The position numbers were made by a program, and so were the translations under genes. Positions 48,381-61,675 of a stretch of DNA of 64,000 bases are shown here, piece by piece. Source of the stretch: Jannaschia seosinensis (GTDB lineage Bacteria; Pseudomonadota; Alphaproteobacteria; Rhodobacterales; Rhodobacteraceae); assembly GCF_001408515.1 (NCBI RefSeq), contig NZ_CYPR01000185.1, positions 1-64,000 on the forward strand, read 5' to 3'. The notes below the pieces were generated by a model that worked only from the letters and a program-made list of their open reading frames with translations, did no database searches and was not told the origin of the DNA. Each line of letters starts with the position of its first letter. Positions within the stretch are counted from its first letter, which is position 1.

Positions 48381-48868
48381 GATGACACGGCCCCGAGAAC
48401 CTCTTCGATATGGCCGGGCACCTTCACCTTGCCCCAGACCTGCTGCACGATGCCTTGTGGGTCGATCAGAAAGGTCGTGCGCTCGATCCCCATGAAGGTC
48501 TTGCCGTACATGTTCTTCTCGACCCAGACGCCGTAATCCTCGCAGGTGGTTCCGTCCTCGTCCGAGGCGAGGATGAGGTTCAACCCATGCTTGGCGGCGA
48601 ACTTGTCGTGCTTGACGACGCTGTCCTTGGAGACGCCCACGATCACCGCGCCGGCCGCGGCGAAGGCATCTGCGGCTTCGGAGAAGGCGATGCCCTGCTT
48701 GGTGCAGCCCGGCGTGTCGTCTTTGGGATAGAAGTACAGCACGACCGTCTTGCCGCGCAGCGCCGACAGCGACACTTCGCCGCCGGTGCCCGCGCCCGCG
48801 CCCGCGGGAAGGGTGAAATCGGGGGCGGGATCGCCTGCTTTGACAGGGTTATCGGTCTGGGTGGTCAT
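48377..48868 (-). CDS. bcp: Thioredoxin-dependent thiol peroxidase (peroxiredoxin Bcp/PrxQ)
   Basis: Bcp reduces hydrogen peroxide and organic hydroperoxides with thioredoxin. The 163-residue protein has the AhpC/TSA fold with LYFYPKDDTPGCT, giving the peroxidatic Cys55. The residue 5 positions later, often a resolving cysteine, is Ile60, so this is not the classical Cys-x4-Cys type; the only other cysteine is Cys109. It is the first gene of a two-gene unit with the DUF455 protein, and diverges from the large AsmA-like gene across 119 bp. Confidence 0.93.
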   Translation of the reverse strand: MTTQTDNPVKAGDPAPDFTLPAGAGAGTGGEVSLSALRGKTVVLYFYPKDDTPGCTKQGIAFSEAADAFAAAGAVIVGVSKDSVVKHDKFAAKHGLNLILASDEDGTTCEDYGVWVEKNMYGKTFMGIERTTFLIDPQGIVQQVWGKVKVPGHIEEVLGAVSS

Positions 48869-48987
48869 GGCGGTGCCTCCGGATTGACGTGAGTGGGGTC
48901 TTGGAACCCACAGGCTTAACGGTCAAGGTAAACGGGGCCGAAGCTTGGCCCGTTTCCCGTCCACCCGAACGATCACGACGCCCGTCC

Positions 48988-51900
48988 ATGTCCGATCCCG
49001 CCCCGCCAGCGCGCGCCCGCCGCAGGCGCCGCCGCGTCGCGGGGGCGCTGATCTGGCTGTTGATCGTCGTCGTGGGTCTTGCGATTGGTACCGGCTGGCG
49101 CCTGACGCGCGGGCCGATCGCGCTGCCCGATTGGGCGGTCGCGCGGGTGGAGCAGCGCCTGTCGCGAGGCATGGCGGGTCAGGCGGTGTCGCTGGGACAG
49201 GTCGCGCTGGCCTACGATCTCGAGGAACACGCGTTGCGCCTGCGCCTGCGCAATGCGCGGCTGACGCAGAATATGGCGGAGGAGACCATCGACATCGCCC
49301 GCCTGCCCGAGGCGCAGGTCGCGCTTGACGGGATGGCGATGCTCCGCGGGCGGCTGCGGCCCCGGCAGGTGGCCGTCGACGGGCTTGCGGTCGATGTGTC
49401 GCGCGATGCGGAGGGGCGTCTGTCGCTGGCTTTCGGGTCGGGCGGCGGCGCGTTGCCTTCGAATTGGGAAGAGGCGCTGGAGACACTCGACGCCGCGCTG
49501 GCCGCCCCGATCATCGCCGAGCTGGCCGAAGTCGATGTCACCGGCGTCGAGGTTTCCTTTCGCGATGAGGTGACAGGGCTTGCGCAGCGTGTCTCTGACG
49601 GTGCGCTCGAATGGCGGCGCGAGGGGGACGCGGCGCGTCTGTCGCTGGCTTTCGCGCTGCCCTTTGCGGGGCGCGACGCGGCGGCGCGGGTGACTCTCTC
49701 CCGAAATGGCGGTCGCGGTGGCGGAGGCGCACAGGCGCGGCTTGCGGTCGAGGGCGTCTCGGTCGCCGGTCTGGCCGAAGCGCTGCCCAACGTTCCGGCC
49801 CTGTCGCTCGTGCGCGGCGAGATCGGCGCGACCGCCGCGATGACCCTCTCCGAGAACGGTGCGCCGGGCCCCCTGATCGGACGGCTGGAACTGCGCGACG
49901 GCGCGATGACGGACCGCCCGGCGCTCGCGCTCGACCGGGCGGTGGTGGCCTTCGACTGGGTTCCCGGAGCGGATCGGATCGGCCTGACCGAGATCGCCGC
50001 GTCCGCCGACGACGTCCAGGCCGAGGCGTCGGGGCAGGTCCTGCTCGAGGAGGGTCCGACCGGGCCGATCGTGGTGCAACTTCGCCTCGGGCCGACTGTC
50101 CTCGACCCCGAGGGGATGTTCGACCGCCGGGTCGCCTTCGACGAAGGTGTGATCGAGGCGCGCATCACGCAGGACGATCTGGGCCTGCGGATTGGTCAGG
50201 CCATGTTGACCGGCCCGTCCGGCACCGTGCGCCTGTCCGGGCGCCTGTCCTATCCGCCCGAGGGAATTGCTGGCACGCTGCGCCTGGCAGTTCCGCGCAT
50301 GGATCTCGACCAGCTTGTGGCGCTGTGGCCGCCGGACCTGCTGCCGCGCTCACGGGACTGGTTCACGACCAACATCCTCGAGGGGACGGCGGTGGATGCG
50401 ACCGGTCTCGCCCGGCTGCGCCCCGGCGAGGAGCCGGAGGTTCTGGCGAGCTTCGGCATTGAGCGGGCCCGCTTTCGGTACATGCGCGACATGCCGCCGG
50501 CGAATGACGTCTCGGGCTTCGCGCAACTCGATGACAACCGCCTGACGCTGCGGGTGGACCGCGGGACGGTGCCCGCGCAGGGCCCCGACGGAACGGGTGC
50601 CGGAGAGATCGACGTGGCGGGAACGGTCTTCGTCATTCCCGACGCCGCCGCCCGCCCCGCCGAAGGGGAGCTGGACCTCGCCGCGCGGGGTGAGATTGGC
50701 GACATGCTCACCCTGCTCGACAATCCGCCCTTTCGCCTGCTGGAGCGGCTCGACCGCACGCGGGATCTCGCGCGGGGGCAGGCCGACGCCCGGGTCTCCG
50801 TCCGCCTGCCGCTGCGTCCCGACAATGCGCCCGTCGACATCGTGTGGGAGGTGGATGCCCGCCTGATCCGTGCGGTAAGCGACGAGATCGTTCCGGGACG
50901 CCTTCTGGCGGGGCGCGACCTGCGCCTTTCCGGCTCGCCCGAGCTGGTGGAGATCGCGGGCGATCTGACGCTCGAAGGTGTACCGTTCACCGGCCGCTGG
51001 GCGCAGCCCCTGCCGCCGCCGGCGACCGTGCCCCTCGACCCGGACGCGCCGCCTGAGCCCGCAATCGCCCCGCCGCCCGGACGCGTGACCGGCGTTGCGC
51101 GGGTGGATCCCGAGGGCCTGTCGCGTCTGGGCGTCGCGCTTGATGCATTCGAGTTGTCGGGTGCGACGGAGGCGAGCATCGAAGTCGAGCTGGCGCGGGG
51201 AAGCCCGCCGCGTCTTCGCATCGAGAGCGATCTGCGCGGCCTTTCGGTCGCGCTGCCGGCGATATCCTGGACCAAGCCGCGCGCCGCCGCCGCGACGCTC
51301 GGCGTCGAGGCGATTCTGAGCGACACGCCGGAAATTCCGTCGGTGACGCTCGATGCGCGGGGTCTCGACGCGGCTGGGCGCGTCACCCTGCGGTCCGGGG
51401 GCGGGCTTGCGACCGCGCGCTTCGACCGAGTCGAAACCGGGTGGTTTCGCGGCGCTGTCGTGCTGGAGGGGCGCGGGACGGGCGTGGCCCCAGCCATCTC
51501 CATCCGTGGCGGAGAGGCCGATCTGCGTCAGGCGCTGCTGCGCGGCGAGGGCGGTGGTGGCGGCGACAGCGCGCCGCTCTCCGTGGCGCTCGATCGTCTG
51601 ACGATCACCGAGGGGATCGCGCTGACAGATCTGCGCGCGACCCTGCGCGACGGTTCGGGCGAGTTCACCGGGCGCCTCAACGGCGGAACGCCGGTGGCGG
51701 GTGTCATCGCGCCCGACGGCGCCGGAACGGCCGTGCAGGTGCGTGGCGACGATGCGGGCGGGGTTCTGCGATCTGCGGGATTGTTCGAGGATGCCCACGG
51801 TGGCCGGCTCATCCTGACGCTTCGCCCGACGGGGCAGACGGGCGTGTACCGTGGCGGGGTGCGTATCGCCGAATTGTCGGTCCGCAACGCCCCGGCCCTC

Positions 51901-52293
51901 GCCTCGCTGCTGCAGGCGCTGTCGGTCGTCGGCATTCTGGAGCAGCTTACGGGTGAGGGGCTCTTTTTCCAGACCGTCGAGAGCGATTTCTTTCTGCGGC
52001 CCGACGACATTCTCGTGCGCGAGGCCAGCGCCGTCGGTCCGTCCATGTCGATCACCGCCGACGGGGTCTACGACATCGGGACGAAGCGGCTTGACATGCA
52101 GGGGGTCATCTCGCCGATCTACCTCGTCAACGGGCTGTTCGGGGCGCTGTTCGGACAGCGCAACGAAGGCCTGTTTGGCTTCACTTACCGCCTGACCGGC
52201 CCCGCGTCGGACCCGTCGGTCGCGGTTAACCCGCTGTCGATCCTGACGCCGGGCGCATTTCGAGAGATCTTCCGCCGCCCGCCTCCAGCCTGA
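48988..52293 (+). CDS. AsmA-like/YhdP-family large membrane-anchored protein (DUF3971)
   Basis: The 1101-residue protein has an Arg-rich cytoplasmic start, one membrane helix (residues ~18-38, [17 protein letters not shown]) and a very long periplasmic beta-rich region. It matches the YhdP/AsmA-like group, now thought to form bridge-like channels moving phospholipids between inner and outer membranes. The C-terminal AsmA-like block ends with [20 protein letters not shown] and [19 protein letters not shown]. The start is uncertain: ATG 48988 lacks a clear ribosome site, and an in-frame GTG at 48889 exists, but its 33-residue extension shows no conserved character. It lies 13 bases upstream of queA. 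Confidence 0.82.
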   Translation: MSDPAPPARARRRRRRVAGALIWLLIVVVGLAIGTGWRLTRGPIALPDWAVARVEQRLSRGMAGQAVSLGQVALAYDLEEHALRLRLRNARLTQNMAEETIDIARLPEAQVALDGMAMLRGRLRPRQVAVDGLAVDVSRDAEGRLSLAFGSGGGALPSNWEEALETLDAALAAPIIAELAEVDVTGVEVSFRDEVTGLAQRVSDGALEWRREGDAARLSLAFALPFAGRDAAARVTLSRNGGRGGGGAQARLAVEGVSVAGLAEALPNVPALSLVRGEIGATAAMTLSENGAPGPLIGRLELRDGAMTDRPALALDRAVVAFDWVPGADRIGLTEIAASADDVQAEASGQVLLEEGPTGPIVVQLRLGPTVLDPEGMFDRRVAFDEGVIEARITQDDLGLRIGQAMLTGPSGTVRLSGRLSYPPEGIAGTLRLAVPRMDLDQLVALWPPDLLPRSRDWFTTNILEGTAVDATGLARLRPGEEPEVLASFGIERARFRYMRDMPPANDVSGFAQLDDNRLTLRVDRGTVPAQGPDGTGAGEIDVAGTVFVIPDAAARPAEGELDLAARGEIGDMLTLLDNPPFRLLERLDRTRDLARGQADARVSVRLPLRPDNAPVDIVWEVDARLIRAVSDEIVPGRLLAGRDLRLSGSPELVEIAGDLTLEGVPFTGRWAQPLPPPATVPLDPDAPPEPAIAPPPGRVTGVARVDPEGLSRLGVALDAFELSGATEASIEVELARGSPPRLRIESDLRGLSVALPAISWTKPRAAAATLGVEAILSDTPEIPSVTLDARGLDAAGRVTLRSGGGLATARFDRVETGWFRGAVVLEGRGTGVAPAISIRGGEADLRQALLRGEGGGGGDSAPLSVALDRLTITEGIALTDLRATLRDGSGEFTGRLNGGTPVAGVIAPDGAGTAVQVRGDDAGGVLRSAGLFEDAHGGRLILTLRPTGQTGVYRGGVRIAELSVRNAPALASLLQALSVVGILEQLTGEGLFFQTVESDFFLRPDDILVREASAVGPSMSITADGVYDIGTKRLDMQGVISPIYLVNGLFGALFGQRNEGLFGFTYRLTGPASDPSVAVNPLSILTPGAFREIFRRPPPA

Positions 52294-52306
52294 TAGGGGG
52301 CGGGGC

Positions 52307-53359
52307 ATGAAGCTGTCCGATTTTGATTTCGATCTCCCCGAGGAGCTGATCGCCACGCGACCCGCGCGGCCCCGCTCCTCCGCGCGGCTTCTGGTGTCCG
52401 ACGGCGATGCGATCACGGATGCGCGGGTGACGGATCTGACGCGTTGGCTGCGGCCGGGCGACCGTTTGGTGCTGAACGACACGAGGGTCATTCCCGCGCG
52501 CCTCGAGGGGGAGCGGGTGCGCGAGACGCGCGACGGGTCGGGCCGTGCACGAGTCGAGATGACCCTGACCGCGCCGCAGGCGGACGGAACGTGGCGCGCG
52601 CTCGGCCGGCCGCTGAGGAAGATGCGGACGGGGGACCGGATCGAATTCGCCGCCGGACTGACGGCGCGGGTGACGGAGAAGGGCGGGACCGATGTCGCGC
52701 TCGCCTTCGATAGCGGCGGCAAGGATCTGCAGGAGGTTCTGCAGGTGGCCGGCCAGATGCCGCTCCCGCCGTATATCGCGGCCAAACGCGCGCCCGACGC
52801 GGCGGACCGTGACGATTACCAGACGATCTGGGCGCGTCATGCGGGTGCCGTGGCGGCCCCGACGGCCAGCCTGCACTTCGATGCGCCGCTGCTCGAAGAG
52901 TTGAGAACTCACGGTGTCGATTTCACCGAAGTCACGCTGCACGTCGGGGCAGGGACGTTCCTTCCGGTCAAGGTGGAGGACGTGACGACTCACCGGATGC
53001 ATGCCGAGTGGGGCGAGGTCACCCTCGAGGCCGCGGAAGCCATCGCCCGGACCCGCGCGGCGGGCGGCCGGGTGATTCCGGTCGGCACGACCGCGCTGCG
53101 CCTGATCGAGACGGCGGCCCGCGGAGGTGCGATCGCGCCGTTCCGGGGGGAGACCGACATCTTCATCTATCCCGGTTTCGACTTCCGCGTCACCGACGGG
53201 CTGATGACCAATTTCCACCTGCCGCAGAGCACGCTTCTGATGCTGGTTTCGGCGTTGATGGGGCAGGATCACATTCTGAAGATCTACGATCATGCCGTGC
53301 GCGCGGGTTATCGGTTCTTCAGCTACGGGGATGCGTCGCTTCTGTTGCCTCGCGGCTGA
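52307..53359 (+). CDS. queA: S-adenosylmethionine:tRNA ribosyltransferase-isomerase
   Basis: QueA converts preQ1 in tRNA to epoxyqueuosine using the ribose of SAM. The 350-residue protein matches the family throughout: N-terminal [20 protein letters not shown], the [11 protein letters not shown] segment, [15 protein letters not shown], the [13 protein letters not shown] block and [17 protein letters not shown] near the end. It starts 13 bases after the AsmA-like gene with GGGG-type ribosome site, so the two are probably co-transcribed. Confidence 0.97.
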   Translation: MKLSDFDFDLPEELIATRPARPRSSARLLVSDGDAITDARVTDLTRWLRPGDRLVLNDTRVIPARLEGERVRETRDGSGRARVEMTLTAPQADGTWRALGRPLRKMRTGDRIEFAAGLTARVTEKGGTDVALAFDSGGKDLQEVLQVAGQMPLPPYIAAKRAPDAADRDDYQTIWARHAGAVAAPTASLHFDAPLLEELRTHGVDFTEVTLHVGAGTFLPVKVEDVTTHRMHAEWGEVTLEAAEAIARTRAAGGRVIPVGTTALRLIETAARGGAIAPFRGETDIFIYPGFDFRVTDGLMTNFHLPQSTLLMLVSALMGQDHILKIYDHAVRAGYRFFSYGDASLLLPRG

Positions 53360-53739
53360 TCGCGCGACTTGCGCCACGTCGACGAGTGCGGGGTTTGTTC
53401 CGGCGGGTGCAGTGCGCATGCGGTCTGGCATTGGGCGAATCATCCTGCAGATCACCCTGCTGCAGCGGTCTTGCGAAGGGAGATTAGCTCGTCCTAATCC
53501 GTGGCTTTGCCGGAATGGCAGGATCGCGGCCGGGATTGCATCGTTTTAACTTGCGTTAACCCTTCCCCGACGGCAAACATAACGCACCGAACACCGACCG
53601 GGCACAACGCGGAACGGCCGTTTGAAGGCCGCTTCGGCGCGGTGCCGCTTTTGCGTGTTCGCAGCGCATTTTCGCCATGGACGCGCCCCCCTGCGCGAGC
53701 GTAGGCGCAGGCGAAATTCCGTCGCATCCAGAGGCCTCG
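53360..53739. other. 380-bp gap with an AT-rich TTAA palindrome
   Basis: No gene is recognised. An AT-rich patch contains TTAACTTGCGTTAA (53546-53559), an inverted repeat that also reads TTAA-N6-TTAA, one base short of the CtrA spacing. It lies ~180 bp before the MFS transporter gene and may mark its promoter region. Confidence 0.4.
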
Positions 53740-55020
53740 ATGCTCATCGTTATTCGCAATTCCTGGGCGCTGCTCATCGGCATTACGCTGCTGATGATCG
53801 GCAACGGCATTCAGGGCACGCTGCTGGGTGTTCGTGGCGCGCTGGAGGGATTCTCCACCGGCGCGATGTCGATCGTCATGTCAGCCTATTTTGCGGGCTT
53901 CCTGCTGGGATCTCAGTTCGTTCCCGACCTGATCCGCAAGGTGGGGCATGTCCGTGTCTTCGCGGCGCTCGGCTCGCTCGCCTCGGCGGGGCTCATCCTC
54001 TATCCGGCGCTGACGCATCCCGTGGCCTGGGTTGGGCTGCGTCTGCTGCTCGGATTTTGCTTTTGCGGCGTCTACATCGTCAGCGAAAGCTGGCTTAACA
54101 ACACGACCACGAACGAGACGCGGGGGCGGGCGCTTTCGCTCTATCTCATCGCGCAGATGGTTGGCATCGTCGTCGCACAGGCGATCTTTGCCTGGGGCGA
54201 TGCGGACGATTACCTCCTGTTCGTGATCGTGTCGGTTCTGGTCAGCCTGGCCTTCGCGCCAATCCTTCTCTCGGCGACGCCGGTGCCGCCGTTTGCCACG
54301 TCAAAGCCGATGTCCTTCCGCAAGCTTTACAACACGTCACCGCTCGGCTTCGTGGGGGTCTTCCTGCTGGGGGCGGTGTTTTCGGCGATCTTCGGCATGG
54401 CGGGTGTGTTCGGTGCCGCGGCGCAACTGACGCCGGCGCAGATCGCGCTCTTCGTGTCGGCGGTGTATTTCGGCGGGCTGGTGCTGCAATATCCGATCGG
54501 ATGGGCATCGGATCGGCTGGATCGACGCAAGATGGTGATCGTCGGCTCTGTCTTGGGCGCGGCGGGCTGCGGGCTTGGCCTGACCGGGATCGGCGGGACG
54601 ACGGGCCTCATGGTCGCGGCTTTCGTAATCGGGGGAATGGCCAATCCGCTCTACGCGCTGCTTCTGGCCTATACGAACGATTATCTCGAAGCCGACGACA
54701 TGGCCTCGGCTTCGGCCCGGCTGCTCTTCGTCAATGGTCTCGGCGCCATCGGAGGCCCGTTGTTGACGGGTTGGCTGATGGGCGTCATGGGCGCAGGTGG
54801 CTTCTTCGTCTTCATCGGCGTGCTGATGATCGCCCTCGCGCTCTACGCGTTCTGGCGGACCTTCCAGCGTGCGGCGCAGAGCACGGACGAGACCGGCGCC
54901 TACATCGCCGTCTCGCCGTTGACGATCACGCCGGTCACGATGGAAACCTATGCGGAGGAATACGAGCATTCCTCCGAGGAGGCCGCCGCGGAGGCGGAGG
55001 CGAAGGTGGCTGCGGAATGA
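53740..55020 (+). CDS. Major facilitator superfamily transporter
   Basis: The 426-residue protein has twelve predicted membrane helices and an MFS layout: the GRALSLYLIAQMVG region after helix 4-5, a central cytoplasmic loop, and the helix 8-9 loop DRLDRRKMVIVG. It ends in an acidic Glu/Ala-rich cytoplasmic tail of ~50 residues. The ATG at 53740 has AGAGG 6 bases upstream; the in-frame extension to 53677 adds 21 non-hydrophobic residues and is less likely. It resembles YcaD-type permeases; the substrate is unknown. Coupled by ATGA to a DUF924 gene. Confidence 0.85.
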   Translation: MLIVIRNSWALLIGITLLMIGNGIQGTLLGVRGALEGFSTGAMSIVMSAYFAGFLLGSQFVPDLIRKVGHVRVFAALGSLASAGLILYPALTHPVAWVGLRLLLGFCFCGVYIVSESWLNNTTTNETRGRALSLYLIAQMVGIVVAQAIFAWGDADDYLLFVIVSVLVSLAFAPILLSATPVPPFATSKPMSFRKLYNTSPLGFVGVFLLGAVFSAIFGMAGVFGAAAQLTPAQIALFVSAVYFGGLVLQYPIGWASDRLDRRKMVIVGSVLGAAGCGLGLTGIGGTTGLMVAAFVIGGMANPLYALLLAYTNDYLEADDMASASARLLFVNGLGAIGGPLLTGWLMGVMGAGGFFVFIGVLMIALALYAFWRTFQRAAQSTDETGAYIAVSPLTITPVTMETYAEEYEHSSEEAAAEAEAKVAAE

Positions 55021-55601
55021 GGCATGGCACGAACTGGCACCCCGAACACGTGATCCGGTTTTGGGTCGAGGAGGTCGGGCCGGGGGGGTGGTACAACGGC
55101 AGCGATGCGCTCGATGCGGAAATCCGCGCCCGGTTCGCCGCACCATGGCGTGCGGCCCGGGCGGGAGGGCTCGACCGTTGGCAGGCGACGCCGCGCGGCG
55201 CGCTCGCCTTCTGCATCCTCACCGACCAGTTCCCGCGCAACATGTTCCGCGGCGAGGGCCGGGCCTTTTCCACCGACCGGCTCGCGCGCGGCGCGGCGCG
55301 GGCCGCGATTGATGCCGGCTTTGACCGCTCTACAGGCACGCCAGAGCGGCAGTTCTTCTACCTTCCGTTCGAGCATTCGGAGCGGATGGCGGATCAGGAT
55401 TACGCCCTGCATCTGATCTTGCGGCGCATGAACGACTCCGAACTCGCGCTTCACGCCCGTGCACATCGGTCGATCATCCGGCGGTTCGGGCGGTTTCCGT
55501 TTCGCAACGACGCGCTCGGGCGCGGCACCAGCACGGCAGAGCGGGCATGGCTCGAGGCCGGCGGATATGGCGCGGAAGTGCGGCATCTGCGCGGCGCCTG
55601 A
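55017..55601 (+). CDS. DUF924 family protein
   Basis: The 194-residue soluble helical protein matches DUF924, a TPR-like fold of unknown function. Recognisable family segments are VIRFWVEEVGPGGWY at the start, FCILTDQFPRNMFRG near residue 70 and FYLPFEHSE near 115. It starts in the MFS stop codon (ATGA), so it is translated from the same message; a direct functional link to the transporter is not established. Confidence 0.88.
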   Translation: MRHGTNWHPEHVIRFWVEEVGPGGWYNGSDALDAEIRARFAAPWRAARAGGLDRWQATPRGALAFCILTDQFPRNMFRGEGRAFSTDRLARGAARAAIDAGFDRSTGTPERQFFYLPFEHSERMADQDYALHLILRRMNDSELALHARAHRSIIRRFGRFPFRNDALGRGTSTAERAWLEAGGYGAEVRHLRGA

Positions 55602-55646
55602 AGCGGCCCAGCGCCGCACACTCTTCCCCCGCGTCGTTTCGCACGT

Positions 55647-55664
55647 TAGTTCGATGTCGAACTA
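55647..55664. promoter_or_regulatory. 18-bp palindrome upstream of lpd
   Basis: TAGTTCGATGTCGAACTA has perfect 8-base arms around TG and ends 21 bases before the lpd ATG, inside the 84-bp promoter gap. It has the form of a dimeric repressor operator. It is GTTC-N6-GAAC, so it is not the GTTC-N7-GTTC direct repeat used by LexA here. The binding protein is unknown. Confidence 0.55.
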
Positions 55665-55685
55665 TTGCACGCGAGAGGTAACTCC

Positions 55686-57080
55686 ATGGCCCAATCCTAC
55701 GACGTCCTCGTCATCGGCGCAGGCCCCGGCGGCTACGTCGCCGCGATCCGCGCAGCTCAGTTGGGCCTCAAGGTCGCCTGCGTGGAGCGGGAGCATCTTG
55801 GCGGGATCTGTCTGAACTGGGGCTGCATCCCGACCAAGGCGATGCTGCGCTCTTCGGAGGTGTTCCACCTGATGCACCGCGCCAAGGAATTCGGGCTGAA
55901 GGCCGACGGGATCGATTACGACCTCGATGCGGTGGTCAAGCGGTCGCGCGGCGTGGCCAAACAGCTTTCGGGCGGGATCGGGCACCTGTTCAAGAAGAAC
56001 AAGGTCACGACCATCATGGGCGACGCGAAGCTTACCGGGAAGGGCAAGGTCACCGTCACCACCGACAAGGGCACCGAGGAGATCGAGGCCAAGAACATCG
56101 TGCTGGCAACCGGTGCCCGCGCGCGCAACCTGCCGGGGCTGGAGGCCGATGGCGAGCGGGTTTGGAATTACAAGCACGCCCTGGTCCCTCCGCACATGCC
56201 CAAGAAGCTGCTGGTCATCGGCTCGGGCGCCATCGGGATCGAATTCGCAAGCTTCTACAATACCCTCGGCGCCGAGACGACGGTGGTGGAGGTCATGGAT
56301 CGCATCCTGCCCGTCGAGGACGAGGAAATCTCCAAATTTGCGAAGAAGCAGTTCGAAAAGCAGGGTATGAAGATCCTGCAAAAGGCGATCGTGCAGGGGC
56401 TGGACCGTCAGAAGGACAAGGTGATCGCCACGATCGAGTCGAACGGCAAGAAGGCGGAGCATGAGTTCGACACCGTCATCTCCGCCGTCGGCATCGTCGG
56501 TAACGTCGAGGGGCTGGGCCTCGAGGAGGCCGGGATCAAGGTCGAGAAGTCGCACGTGATCGTGGACGAATATTGCCGGACCGGTGTCGAGGGTGTCTAT
56601 GCCATCGGCGATCTCGCCGGCGCACCGTGGCTTGCCCACAAGGCGTCGCATGAGGGCGTCATGGTGGCGGAGCTGATCTCCGGGCGCAACGATGTCCACC
56701 CCGTCCGGCCCGAAAGCATCGCCGGCTGCACCTATTGCCAGCCGCAGGTGGCGAGCGTCGGCCTGACCGAGGCGCAGGCCCGTGAGGCGGGGCACGACAT
56801 CAAGGTCGGGCATTTCCCGTTCATCGGCAACGGCAAGGCCATCGCGCTGGGTGAGCCGGAGGGCATGGTCAAGACGATCTTCGATAAGTCCACCGGGGAG
56901 CTTCTGGGGGCGCACATGATCGGGGCCGAGGTGACGGAGCTGATCCAGGGCTATGTTGTGGGCCGCCAGCTTGAGACCACGGAGGAGGATCTGGCGCATA
57001 CGGTGTTCCCGCACCCGACCCTGTCGGAGATGATGCACGAGAGCGTGCTCGACGCGGACGGCCGGGCGATCCACTTCTGA
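55686..57080 (+). CDS. lpd: Dihydrolipoyl dehydrogenase
   Basis: This is the E3 flavoprotein of 2-oxo-acid dehydrogenase or glycine-cleavage complexes, re-oxidising dihydrolipoamide with NAD. The 464-residue protein has the FAD motif GAGPGG (11-16), the redox disulfide Cys42/Cys47 (ICLNWGCIPT), an NAD motif GSGAIG in the middle and the C-terminal active-site HPTLSE. ATG 55686 has GAGAGG 8 bases upstream. It stands alone, not in an odhAB or pdh operon, behind the palindrome at 55647, and ends at a strong hairpin. Confidence 0.95.
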   Translation: MAQSYDVLVIGAGPGGYVAAIRAAQLGLKVACVEREHLGGICLNWGCIPTKAMLRSSEVFHLMHRAKEFGLKADGIDYDLDAVVKRSRGVAKQLSGGIGHLFKKNKVTTIMGDAKLTGKGKVTVTTDKGTEEIEAKNIVLATGARARNLPGLEADGERVWNYKHALVPPHMPKKLLVIGSGAIGIEFASFYNTLGAETTVVEVMDRILPVEDEEISKFAKKQFEKQGMKILQKAIVQGLDRQKDKVIATIESNGKKAEHEFDTVISAVGIVGNVEGLGLEEAGIKVEKSHVIVDEYCRTGVEGVYAIGDLAGAPWLAHKASHEGVMVAELISGRNDVHPVRPESIAGCTYCQPQVASVGLTEAQAREAGHDIKVGHFPFIGNGKAIALGEPEGMVKTIFDKSTGELLGAHMIGAEVTELIQGYVVGRQLETTEEDLAHTVFPHPTLSEMMHESVLDADGRAIHF

Positions 57081-57161
57081 GGCATCGCATGGCCGACGGT
57101 GGCAATTTGAAGGAGATGGTCGGCCGCGGCCGGTCGTAAATTCGATCCTGCCAGAATTGAT

Positions 57162-57191
57162 GCGCCGCCCGATCAACGTTTCGGGCGGCGC
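57162..57191 (+). terminator. Terminator hairpin after lpd
   Basis: GCGCCGCCCG (57162-57171) pairs perfectly with CGGGCGGCGC (57182-57191) around a 10-base loop, 81 bases after the lpd stop. The T-run is short (TTCG), but the 10-bp all-GC stem is strong. Confidence 0.65.
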
Positions 57192-57295
57192 TTCGCTGGA
57201 TGGCCGGGGGCGCAACGCGATCCGCCGGTTTCTCTTCCCGGCGCTTCGTTCGAAACCCATGGCACGGATCCGGCTGATCGGTCATTGAGAGCCAC

Positions 57296-58447
57296 ATGGA
57301 ACGTACGCGTTGGTCCCTCGTCCTGCTCGTCTTCGCCGGCGGCCTGCTGGCGGCGGCGCAGTTCGGCAAGGTGGCGCTGACCCTTGATGCGACGGCGGCG
57401 GCTTTCGGGCGGCCGGCCACGGACGTCGCCTTCCTCGTCTCTCTCGTGGGAGGCGTCGGGCTGGTCCTCGGGGCAATGGCGGGAGGTGTCGCGGCGGCAT
57501 TCGGGCCGGGGCGGACTTTTCTCGTCGGTCTGCTGCTGGGCGGAATGCTGTCGCTCCTGCAGGCTTTGTTGCCCTCCTTCGGCCTGTTCGCCGTGACGCG
57601 TGCGGTCGAGGGGCTGGCCCATCTGGCGCTGGTGGTCGGTGGGCCGCCCTTGATGGCGGCCGCGGCGTCGGATCGCGACAGATCCTTGGTCATGGGGCTC
57701 TGGGCGGTCTTCTTCGGCGCATCGCTGGGTGTGTCGGCGCAGGTCTTTCCTTGGATACTCGCCGCCGGTGGGCTGCCGCTTTTGCTCGGATTGCACGGAG
57801 CGGCGCTTCTGGCGCTGGCCATTCCGCTGTGGTCGCGGGTGCCGCGGGTGGCGATGGCGCCGATGCCGCTTGATCCTGTCGCCGTGCACCGGGAGATCTA
57901 TGGCGGCATTCGGTACATGGCTCCCGGCCTCGGCTTCGTCTGCTACACGTTCCTCTTTGTTGCTGGCGTGGCGATCCTGCCCGGTGCGCTGGGCCGCCCG
58001 GAGTTGGCGACATCGCTGCCGCTCGTGACGCTGACGACGACGCTGGTGGGAGGGGCACTGTGCCGCCGGTTCCCGCCGCATCGCGTCGTCGCGATGGGCT
58101 ATGCCGGGACGGGGGCGGGCGCGCTCGCGATCGCGCTGAACCTGCCCTTGGGAGCGGAGTTCTGTTTTGCGGCGATGGGGGTGGTTCCGGGGGCGAGCTT
58201 TGCGGCCATTGCGGCTTGGAACGTGGGGCCGCGCGACCGCGCCCGTGCGACCGGAGCCATCGCGCAGCTCGGCAATCTGGGCACGGTGACCGGGACGCCG
58301 GTTTTCGCCTTCGTCGCCGCACGCGCAGGAGCGGCGGGACTTGTCTGGCTCATTGCGGGGGCGGCGCTGCTGGGTCTGGTTCTGGCCTTGGGGGCGGGGC
58401 GACGGGCGGCTGGTGCACAGAAGTCGGAGATGTTACCCGTTCGCTGA
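57296..58447 (+). CDS. Major facilitator superfamily transporter
   Basis: The 383-residue, very hydrophobic permease has about twelve short membrane helices and small loops; after helix 2 the [16 protein letters not shown] segment matches the MFS loop pattern. It is unrelated in sequence to the MFS protein at 53740. The short length recalls CynX/NIMT-type carriers, but the substrate is unknown. Its last codons overlap the LexA operator that precedes uvrA, so its 3' end and the uvrA promoter share sequence. Confidence 0.8.
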   Translation: MERTRWSLVLLVFAGGLLAAAQFGKVALTLDATAAAFGRPATDVAFLVSLVGGVGLVLGAMAGGVAAAFGPGRTFLVGLLLGGMLSLLQALLPSFGLFAVTRAVEGLAHLALVVGGPPLMAAAASDRDRSLVMGLWAVFFGASLGVSAQVFPWILAAGGLPLLLGLHGAALLALAIPLWSRVPRVAMAPMPLDPVAVHREIYGGIRYMAPGLGFVCYTFLFVAGVAILPGALGRPELATSLPLVTLTTTLVGGALCRRFPPHRVVAMGYAGTGAGALAIALNLPLGAEFCFAAMGVVPGASFAAIAAWNVGPRDRARATGAIAQLGNLGTVTGTPVFAFVAARAGAAGLVWLIAGAALLGLVLALGAGRRAAGAQKSEMLPVR

Positions 58448-58453
58448 ATGTTC
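58439..58453. promoter_or_regulatory. LexA (SOS) box GTTC-N7-GTTC for uvrA
   Basis: GTTCGCTGAATGTTC is an exact match to the alphaproteobacterial LexA operator, a direct repeat GTTC-N7-GTTC. It lies 79 bases upstream of uvrA, a classical SOS gene, and overlaps the stop of the upstream MFS gene. It predicts DNA-damage induction of uvrA. Confidence 0.82.
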
Positions 58454-58532
58454 GCACGGGAATCGGACCGCTACGGATTGTAGCGGCGGCCGACCTTCCT
58501 ATGTCGAATGGTCAGAGTTTCGCGGGGGCAGC

Positions 58533-61391
<2,859 letters not shown>

Positions 61392-61675
61392 GCGCGGATG
61401 ACCGGCAGTACGTCGAGGAGGGTGGAGTTATCCTTGACGCGTTGGTGGGATTAGACGGTTCGGTGGGTTGCTCGGAACAGGTCGAGGTTTCTCGTTCTTG
61501 GGCCCCTTGGGCCGTTCGGACGACGTTGAAGTTTGGCCGATCCGACGCTTGAGCATGTGGACGTTTTTGTGATCGGTTCAGGTGCGGCGTTTACCTTTTG
61601 TGAACGTCTTCTTCGGAATACTGCGACTGGCCCGAGGCCGGCACGTCCGGCACCGCATCATCAGGAGTCGTCGCC
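61392..61675. other. Region after uvrA, no recognised gene
   Basis: No gene or clear terminator is seen. A weak promoter-like pair, TTGTGA (61567-61572) and TTTACC (61590-61595) with 17-base spacing, points right towards the small frame at 61676. Confidence 0.3.

Noticed and set aside
48889-48987. GTG-initiated N-terminal extension of the AsmA-like protein
   Set aside because: The added residues precede the Arg-rich/membrane-helix start and show no conserved character; kept only as an alternative.
55647-55664. The lpd palindrome as a LexA box
   Set aside because: It is an inverted GTTC-N6-GAAC, while the LexA site here is a direct GTTC-N7-GTTC repeat, and lpd is not an SOS gene.
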